The position numbers were made by a program, and so were the translations under genes. The notes under the pieces were generated by a model that saw nothing but the letters and a program-made list of their open reading frames with translations, had not been told where the DNA came from and ran no database searches. DNA of 64,000 bases from Lasiodiplodia sp. COLG20 (Eukaryota; Ascomycota; Dothideomycetes; Botryosphaeriales; Botryosphaeriaceae), in assembly GCA_009801085.1 (NCBI GenBank), contig VNWV01000001.1, forward strand, positions 5,518,001-5,582,000, written 5' to 3'. Numbering within the stretch: position 1 is the stretch's first letter; each line of letters opens with the position of its first letter. Shown one piece after another: positions 57,883 through 64,000 of this stretch.

Positions 57883-59622
57883 ATGGCCTCAGGCGTTGAA
57901 GGAGCCGCCGCCATTGCTGGCTTCATTAGCCTGGCTTTTGAAGCATTCGAAGGATGTCTCGAGGCATACAGATTCGTTTATACGGCTCAAAGCATGGGCA
58001 GCGATGGCGACTCCGTGCGTTCTAAACTGGTTTGGGAACGGCATCGCCTGTGCGAGTGGGGAGAGCGAACCGGCGTCCGCAACATTGCACAGGAAAAGCT
58101 CAATTGGAATTTAGCCGTCACATTGCTGAATCAGCAAAAAGCACTCATGACTTCTGCGGATGCTCTGGAAGCGAAGTACAAATTACGCATTCCGGAAGAG
58201 ATCATCAGTGCCAGCGACATCGAGAATGAGGCTTCGAGTGAAAGCACGTTGGGGAAGCTGCTACAACGGCTCAAGCCAGAGATCAATCAACCCAGCAGCA
58301 AGTTTATCCACTCCCAAAATGGACCACTCAAAAGGCTCAAGTGGGCCGCCGTTGGGAAGACTCAGGCTCTTCGAATTGTTGGCGAGATAGAAGAGATCAA
58401 CAACCGCTTGCACAGCCTTCTCGATTCGGCAGATCAGCATCGGCTGCAACTCGCCACGGAAGCTCTTCTGAGGGATCTAGTCTCCAGGTCAGCAAATTCA
58501 GCCGAACTCGAATCCGTTAAGCAGCTTCTCTATCCAGGACAATCACTCAACGACCGGCAAATAGCAGCAGCCGCGGAACTTAAGCAGATCATGTCAATCG
58601 TGGGCAGAAAGAACCAGGATCACACGCTCGATGCAGCAACCTTGGTCGAAATGGGTCTGAAGCTCAAACTTCTAAGTACAAAAAGGCTCAAACCACTATC
58701 TCCTGCGTCGCGATTGGAGTGCTATGGTATTGAATTGGGAAGATACCGAGATACAGATGTCCTCACTGAATGGAGATCGGCAGAAGAAGAAACTTGGAAT
58801 CTCATGGAGCCCCAAATGAAAGCCCTTGCCGTTCTCCTTGGGAAAATGGATGGCAGCGCTTTTCCAGTTCTACCATGCATGGGCCTTGTCTCTTGGAAAG
58901 AGCTGGATTGCTTTGGATCGGTTTACAACCTCTCTTCGCTTAAGCTCAATGGCCGCATCGAGCTCAAGTCACTCCACGATATCATCTGTGAGCAGCCACA
59001 GGCATCGCTAAGCCGTCGATTCGACATTGCCATGGCTTTGGCTGAAGCCGTTCTTCAATTCCATACCGCCGGCTGGCTACACAAAGGCATCCGCTCCGAG
59101 AACATAATTTTCATCACGAATAAGGGTGCATCATTGGAGCACTGTCTTGGTACAACAGCTTACCTGATTGGATTTGAGAACGCTCGACCGGACACCGAAG
59201 ATGGCCAAATGTTGACTCGACAGCCGCAGACATCCCTGGAGCACGACCTGTACAGACATCCTTCAGCAAGAGGGGCGGACAGACAATCGTTCCGGAAGGC
59301 ATTTGATCTATATTCGCTGGGGTGTGTCCTTTTAGAGCTTGGCTTATGGGAGAGACTTGTGGATCTGCACTCCAGCACTCCAGATCTCTCTGAACAAATT
59401 CAAAAGGCTGAACGGGACGAGAAGATGCTGCCTCTACCCTCACTTGTCGAGTTCGGATATGACACGGAAGAGATGGCAAAGCTGTCTCACACTGCTGGAC
59501 AGAATTTCACCGATGTAGTCTCTCTATGTCTCACGAACAATGAATCGGACTGTGAGAAAACAGAAGATTCTCTGAAAATTCAGAAATCAATTGTTGAGAT
59601 GCTGGGTAGATGCAGCTGCTAA
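57883..59622 (+). CDS. HeLo-domain protein with degenerate kinase-like domain (MLKL-like layout)
   Basis: Intronless, 579 aa. The first about 215 residues match the fungal HeLo (prion-inhibition and propagation) domain: an apolar start (GAAAIAGFISLAFEAFEGCLEAYRF would form helix 1), then VRSKLVWERHRLCEWGE and ALMTSADALEAKYKL. In HET-S this domain becomes membrane-active and is structurally related to the MLKL four-helix bundle. The C-terminal part (about 285-560) is kinase-like: the catalytic loop reads HKGIRSEN (400-407, Asp missing), the DFG position reads IGFE (429-432), yet DLYSLGCVLLELGLW (475-489) and a YRHP motif (457-460) are kept; no glycine loop is evident. It is therefore a predicted pseudokinase. 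Start at 57883 is the first ATG giving a HeLo N-terminus; the frame is open upstream. Confidence 0.88.
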   Translation: MASGVEGAAAIAGFISLAFEAFEGCLEAYRFVYTAQSMGSDGDSVRSKLVWERHRLCEWGERTGVRNIAQEKLNWNLAVTLLNQQKALMTSADALEAKYKLRIPEEIISASDIENEASSESTLGKLLQRLKPEINQPSSKFIHSQNGPLKRLKWAAVGKTQALRIVGEIEEINNRLHSLLDSADQHRLQLATEALLRDLVSRSANSAELESVKQLLYPGQSLNDRQIAAAAELKQIMSIVGRKNQDHTLDAATLVEMGLKLKLLSTKRLKPLSPASRLECYGIELGRYRDTDVLTEWRSAEEETWNLMEPQMKALAVLLGKMDGSAFPVLPCMGLVSWKELDCFGSVYNLSSLKLNGRIELKSLHDIICEQPQASLSRRFDIAMALAEAVLQFHTAGWLHKGIRSENIIFITNKGASLEHCLGTTAYLIGFENARPDTEDGQMLTRQPQTSLEHDLYRHPSARGADRQSFRKAFDLYSLGCVLLELGLWERLVDLHSSTPDLSEQIQKAERDEKMLPLPSLVEFGYDTEEMAKLSHTAGQNFTDVVSLCLTNNESDCEKTEDSLKIQKSIVEMLGRCSC

Positions 59623-60295
59623 GAGACGGAAAACCCAGAGATTGGCGGAACCCTTCCAATCAGCATGCAGTGTATTTTGTAATAGGTGAGGTTATAGCAG
59701 CATATATTAGAACTGTGCATATTTTTCTACACTGTAGTAGATTTCATGTTCAACATTCAATTAAGTGCATATAACAGCTATTCAAACTCGGACGCATTTG
59801 CTCAATCTACAGAATCCAGCAATCTCCGCCGCAAATGACGGCGCTTCTTCCAATTGGAATACTGCTAGAGGTGCGCATTGAACTCGTTGGTCCTGAAATA
59901 TTTGACAGAGCAAGGAAGATTCTCCGGGTAGGTTGTTATCTCTGGCTGCCTGGGCGGGAGATTTTCGGACCGGAGAGAAATTAATTGCATTGCGTCATCG
60001 TATGATGGAGTGTCAGCTCCAACGCGTGACGTTGCTCAGAGAAACACACCCCTATCAACATCTTAGCATTCATCGCGGTGCAATTCTTTCGTTTCCGCGC
60101 TCATCTTAATTCGCGCACAACACGACGCTCCTCCTGTCGGGACCAGCCATCGCACCCGCCTGATTTCTCTCACCCGCCACGCAACCGCGCCGGAACGTTC
60201 GGATATTGTTGATACCCTATAAATTGCTTGTTGTTCTGCTCGGTCCGGCCACTTTAGCGCCTATACGTCCGTCACATGTACAGCCGTAGCTCATA
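59623..60295. other. Intergenic, promoter of sterol-reductase-like gene
   Basis: 673 bp between two plus-strand genes. Apart from the TATA box listed separately, nothing specific is seen; the leader just after 60100 is CT-rich. Confidence 0.4.
60218..60225 (+). promoter_or_regulatory. TATA box of the sterol-reductase-like gene
   Basis: TATAAATT, 78 nt upstream of the ATG at 60296, in a GC-rich setting that makes it stand out. Confidence 0.5.
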
Positions 60296-61801
60296 ATGTC
60301 TAGTATGGACCACCACAACAGCGCCGTCAAGGCCATTGCTTCCCACGTTGAGGATTTCTATAAGCGCAAGGAGCCTTTCCGTATCTACCATGGCTCAACA
60401 AACAGCACCAGAATTGTGCAGTTCGACAGGAAGAGGATGATCAACATGAGCGAGTTCAACCGCGTCCTGAAGGTTGATACCGAACGGAATGTCGCCCTTG
60501 TCGAACCCAATGTGCCTATGGATACTCTGGCTGAGGAGACTCTGAAACATGGCCTGATACCACCTGTCGTTATGGAGTTTCCTGGAATCACCACTGGTGG
60601 CGGCTTTTCCGGCGTGGCCGGCGAGAGTTCTTCGTGGAAATGGGGCTTCTTCGACCGCATCGTCAATTGGTGCGACGTCATCCTTCCTACCGGCGAAATT
60701 GCGAAAGCATCGCCCACCGAGAATCCCGATCTCTTCTATGGTGCCCCAGGAACTTACGGTACTCTTTGCGTCACCACCTTGTTTGAACTCCAGCTCATTC
60801 CCGCCAAAAAGTTTGTCGAGCTGGAATACGTAACCATTGATAGCGTACAATCCGCCATCCAGACCGTAGAGCGCGCCATGGCCGAGGAAGCCCACGAGTA
60901 CATCGATGGCATCATGTTTTCCCTCAAGCGTGGCTCCATCATGCTTGGCAAGATGACAGATGCGCCTTCTTCACCTTCAGTCAAAACCCAGCGTTTCTCT
61001 CGTGCCTGGGACAACTGGTTCTATCTTCACGCAGACTCCGTCACAAAGGTGGGCAAGGATAATCACGTTGAAGTGATCCCACTCACAGACTACCTCTTCC
61101 GATACGATCGCGGTGCTTTCTGGACCGGCCGCTACGCATTCAAGCGCTTCTACACGCCCTTCGACCGCTTCACCCGCCTGGTATTGGATCGCATCATGCA
61201 CACCCGACGCATGTACGCTGCCCTCAACGCGAGCGGCTTCACCCAGCAATACATCATCCAGGATCTCGCTCTCCCCTTCGACAGCGCTGAAGACTTCATC
61301 AACTGGGTTGACAAGGAGACCAAGACCTACCCGCTCTGGCTTTGCCCACTGCGCGTTGAGAATGCTTCAGCTGTGCCTCTGCACGCTAAGATCGGCAGGA
61401 ACCCAAAGCTCTCGGGAGCCGCGTCAGAATCGCCAGCCGATTCAACCACAGAGTCCGGTGCGGAAGGCCCGAGATTCCTCTTGAACGTTGGCGTCTGGGG
61501 TCCGGGACCTCGTAAGGCGGAGCCGTTCGTCAAGCTGAACCGCGCGTTGGAGGCTGAGGTAAAACGGCTTGGCGGATTCAAGTGGCTGTACGCCAACGCT
61601 TACTACACGGAGGACGAGTTCTGGAAAATCTACGACAGGGAATGGTATGAGGGCCTGAGGAAGAAGTACAATGCCGACACACTGCCAAATGTGTACGAAA
61701 AGGTCAAGGCGAAAGAGGAGAGAGTGCCGATTAGTGGACTCAGGGGCGTCAAAACGGCCATCTTTTCGGGGACCAGCGGGAAGCATCTGCTCGGAAAGTA
61801 A
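60296..61801 (+). CDS. FAD-linked Delta24-sterol reductase-like protein (DHCR24/DWF1 type)
   Basis: Intronless, 501 aa. FAD-binding (PCMH-type) oxidoreductase related to DHCR24/Diminuto, which reduces the side-chain C24 double bond of sterols using NADPH. Visible blocks: FRIYHGSTNSTR, RNVALVEPNVPMDTLAEETLKHGLIPPVVMEFPGITTGGGFSG (the flavin-binding heart), ESSSWKWGFFDRIVNWCDVILPTGEI and FYGAPGTYGTLCVTTLFELQLIPAKKFVELEY. The C-terminal part includes DRGAFWTGRYAFKRF and LYANAYYTEDEFW, also found in the family. No N-terminal membrane anchor as long as that of the animal enzyme is seen. Since ergosterol keeps its side-chain pattern, the natural substrate in a fungus is unclear; a different sterol or terpenoid is possible. 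Confidence 0.9.
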   Translation: MSSMDHHNSAVKAIASHVEDFYKRKEPFRIYHGSTNSTRIVQFDRKRMINMSEFNRVLKVDTERNVALVEPNVPMDTLAEETLKHGLIPPVVMEFPGITTGGGFSGVAGESSSWKWGFFDRIVNWCDVILPTGEIAKASPTENPDLFYGAPGTYGTLCVTTLFELQLIPAKKFVELEYVTIDSVQSAIQTVERAMAEEAHEYIDGIMFSLKRGSIMLGKMTDAPSSPSVKTQRFSRAWDNWFYLHADSVTKVGKDNHVEVIPLTDYLFRYDRGAFWTGRYAFKRFYTPFDRFTRLVLDRIMHTRRMYAALNASGFTQQYIIQDLALPFDSAEDFINWVDKETKTYPLWLCPLRVENASAVPLHAKIGRNPKLSGAASESPADSTTESGAEGPRFLLNVGVWGPGPRKAEPFVKLNRALEAEVKRLGGFKWLYANAYYTEDEFWKIYDREWYEGLRKKYNADTLPNVYEKVKAKEERVPISGLRGVKTAIFSGTSGKHLLGK

Positions 61802-62695
61802 ACGCCTTCGCAACCTGGGGGTGTAATCAATGCTGGACTCGGTGCAGCCGACGTGGCGCCATAGTCCACTTCCATCAGAAGACAAAAGGCTCGACAATAC
61901 CATTCAACTATGAGACACAATTTACAACTTGATTAAGCAGCGACTTGTGAGGAAATGCTATGTTAAAGTCTCTGTTATTCTTCGTAATCATTTACACAAA
62001 CGACGTCGCCACTTTTCCCGAAGATTTGCCTCGGCCGACGACGCTTGAGGCTAACCATTGATGTCATACAAGGAATTTTCTTCAAAATAGATATCAGGAA
62101 AAACGAGAGATTGTTTCAATTCCTTTTATTTCCGCTCTGCTGATTTCATAGCAGCAGCCTCAAGAGCAGTGTCAATCTTTTAGCAACATCCACCAGAGCT
62201 CATTCTTCTTCCAAGCACTGTCCCCCCTGCTCGAGTCAAGGAGTTCATTGTCATTGGCCAAGTGAAAGATAAGGAGGTTAATCAAGGTCCACGGCCGTGG
62301 TATCAAGCCTTTTCAGGAACAGGAAAGGACTGGCGGCCCGAACGGCAAAGACTACGAAGAAAACAAAGCCTTAACGGCGCGTATAGCCGTCTAAACTCCG
62401 TTGAACTGCGCCATTGACGAAAGCACGGATGGAATGCCGCATAATTTCAGACCTTCTGCAGGCCCTTGCTAAGATGGCGAGCTCGGCGAGCCCCACATTT
62501 CCAGCAGATGTATGATGTTACCGATGGCAAGTCCTCTGATTTGCCTGCTACTAGCATAGTAAATGCCTGCTAAGCCCGAAAGACATAAGGTTAGCGACAT
62601 ACAATCTTCTCTTTTGACTCAAGCAGTTAATATAAGTAGCCCCCCGTACTCGAATCTGAAAACCCAAGCAGGCCTCTTCTCATTTGTACAGCAAA
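61802..62695. other. Intergenic, promoter of the beta-propeller gene
   Basis: 894 bp between two plus-strand genes; AT-rich from 61910 to 62150. The only feature worth naming is the TATA box listed separately. Confidence 0.4.
62630..62637 (+). promoter_or_regulatory. TATA box of the secreted beta-propeller gene
   Basis: ATATAAGT about 60 nt before the ATG at 62696; this spacing resembles the secreted-enzyme genes of the window. Confidence 0.5.
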
Positions 62696-63769
62696 ATGGT
62701 CACCTTCACCAGCCTTTTCCGTCTTCTCCCCTTCCTCTCGCTATCCGCGGTGACAGTCGCACATCCTGTCTTCAATGATGTCGTTCCCAATGCCGCAAGC
62801 ACCCACACGGTATACCAATACCCTCTGGGAACCTGGGTCGAAAACATCGCCGTACGCCGCAACGGCAACCTCCTCGTAACCTTCACGCAGCCGACACCAT
62901 CCCTCCACGAAATCAACCCTTCCCATCCACCCAACACCACGGCCGACCCGGCAGCCACCCTCCTTCACACCTTCACCAACCACACCCAACTCACCGGCAT
63001 AACCGAGCTGGCCCCCGACGTCTTCGCCGTCATCGCCGACAACTCCGTCTACCGCATCGACCTCAGCACCAACGGCACCACCGCCGTCCCAATCATCACG
63101 CTCATCGCCAATCTCCCCACCGCCGGCCTTCTGAACGGCATGGCCACGCTGCCTACTTCGTCCACCCCTTCTTCCCTCCTCATCTCCGACTCGGAGCTGG
63201 GCCTGATCTGGCACCTCGACCCGCTCACCGGCGCCCACGCCGTCTTCTTCCAGCACAACGCGACCATGTCGCCCACGACCGACCTCGGCCTGCTGCTCGG
63301 CATCAACGGCCTGCGCTACGTCCCTCCCTCCTCATCCTCCTCCTCCTACTACTCCGGCAATGACAGCCTCGGCTACGCCTACTACGTCAACTCCCCGCGC
63401 CGCCTCTTCTGCCGCGTGCCCGTCGACCCCGCGACCGCGCAGCCGGCCGGCGACGCCGAGGTCGTGGCGCGGGGCCACCTGGCCGACGATTTCGCGGTGA
63501 GGCGCGAAGGAAGGGATGGCGAGATTGTCGGATACCTGGCTGGGCTGAACGACAATGTCATTACGCGGGTTGAGGCGGACGGGCGCAGCGCCGTTGTTGC
63601 GGGCGGCTTGAACAGCACGACCGTTGCTGGGGCGTCGTCGGCTGCGTTTGGGAGGACCGAGGGGTGGAAGGATACGTTGTTCGTGACGACGGGCGGTGCG
63701 AGCGCGGCGCCGGTGAATGGGACGTTTGTGGAGGGTGGAAAGGTTGTTGCGGTTAAGTTGGGGTTCTGA
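62696..63769 (+). CDS. Secreted SMP-30/gluconolactonase-like beta-propeller protein
   Basis: Intronless, 357 aa. A signal peptide (LFRLLPFLSLSAVTVAHP) begins the protein. The rest has repeated beta-blade patterns: VENIAVRRNGNLLVTF, LTGITELAPDVFAVIADNSVYRIDL, LLNGMATLP...SLLISDSELGLIWHLD, GINGLRYV and LFCRVPVDPATAQPAGDAEVVA, ending with DTLFVTTGGA. This layout is that of the six-bladed SMP-30/strictosidine-synthase-like fold often seen in secreted fungal proteins. The catalytic metal ligands of true gluconolactonases cannot be placed with confidence, so an enzymatic role is not assured. Many N-X-S/T sequons fit secretion. The frame extends four codons upstream without ATG. Confidence 0.88.
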   Translation: MVTFTSLFRLLPFLSLSAVTVAHPVFNDVVPNAASTHTVYQYPLGTWVENIAVRRNGNLLVTFTQPTPSLHEINPSHPPNTTADPAATLLHTFTNHTQLTGITELAPDVFAVIADNSVYRIDLSTNGTTAVPIITLIANLPTAGLLNGMATLPTSSTPSSLLISDSELGLIWHLDPLTGAHAVFFQHNATMSPTTDLGLLLGINGLRYVPPSSSSSSYYSGNDSLGYAYYVNSPRRLFCRVPVDPATAQPAGDAEVVARGHLADDFAVRREGRDGEIVGYLAGLNDNVITRVEADGRSAVVAGGLNSTTVAGASSAAFGRTEGWKDTLFVTTGGASAAPVNGTFVEGGKVVAVKLGF

Positions 63770-64000
63770 GATTGAGTGAGATGCCATGGATATGCGTTAC
63801 AGATTCTATGTAAGAGGTATGCTTTAATGAGCTCTAGGATCAATTGATGTTTACTATACGAGATACAAACGCCAGTGTTTCTGACATGTGATGAGGCGGC
63901 TCGGGATAGACTTGTACAGTAAGATCTAATCTTTAAAGACGACTTTTAGTATCCGATAAGCTACAGCAGCTTCGAATCAGCACAACGACAAGACCTAGGA
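63770..64000. other. 3' flank, window end
   Basis: 231 bp of AT-leaning sequence after the beta-propeller gene, probably its 3' untranslated region and terminator. No further gene start is visible. Confidence 0.4.

Noticed and set aside
1..64000. CRISPR array, bacterial operons, rRNA genes
   Set aside because: None seen: gene structure is eukaryotic, no regularly spaced repeats and no rRNA signatures.

Overview
This window is nuclear DNA of a filamentous ascomycete (Pezizomycotina). Protein genes carry many short introns (about 50-100 nt, GT-AG, CTRAC-like branch sites), both tRNA genes have short introns, and the gene set is typical of the group: BEM1, THP3, VPS36, SRP receptor beta, Rab GDI, NOT2, a Zn2Cys6 factor, secreted M28E aminopeptidase and CAZymes, a DUF3176 protein and a HeLo-domain protein. 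The class cannot be fixed from this sequence alone. All gene models were built by eye from reading frame, splice signals and protein-family continuity; exon limits are given in each entry.

Layout. 0.3-0.4 kb: intron-bearing tRNA-Glu(CTC). 3.4-22.3 kb: a dense housekeeping block, with BEM1 (-), THP3 (-), VPS36 (+), an unrecognised membrane-type protein (+), a short-chain dehydrogenase (-), SRP receptor beta (+), Rab GDI (-), mitochondrial ribosomal protein uL29m (-) and NOT2 (+). 24.0-26.3 kb: Zn2Cys6 factor (-). 26.3-33.55 kb: gene-poor, GC-rich at its left end. 33.6-37.1 kb: M3 metallopeptidase (-), whose last intron is an exceptional 1.3 kb. 37.85 kb: a second, identical tRNA-Glu(CTC) in inverted orientation. 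38.9-40.9 kb: RBR ubiquitin ligase with a membrane hairpin (-).

42.2-52.8 kb: five minus-strand genes, four of them for secreted degradative enzymes: M28E leucine aminopeptidase, a DUF3176 membrane protein, GH27 alpha-galactosidase, GH78-type rhamnosidase and a frameshifted AA14-like LPMO gene beside an imperfect inverted repeat.

53.4-59.6 kb: the most interesting part. A protein kinase with C-terminal ankyrin repeats and a HeLo-domain protein with a degenerate kinase-like domain lie head to head over a 352-bp shared promoter. This recalls an animal RIPK4-type kinase next to an MLKL-type executioner and is a candidate cell-death module. The window ends with a Delta24-sterol-reductase-like flavoprotein (+) and a secreted SMP-30-like beta-propeller (+).

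Basic cellular functions (polarity, RNA export and decay, ESCRT sorting, ER targeting, vesicle traffic, mitochondrial translation) sit on the left; accessory functions (secreted hydrolysis, possible self/non-self or defence signalling) on the right.
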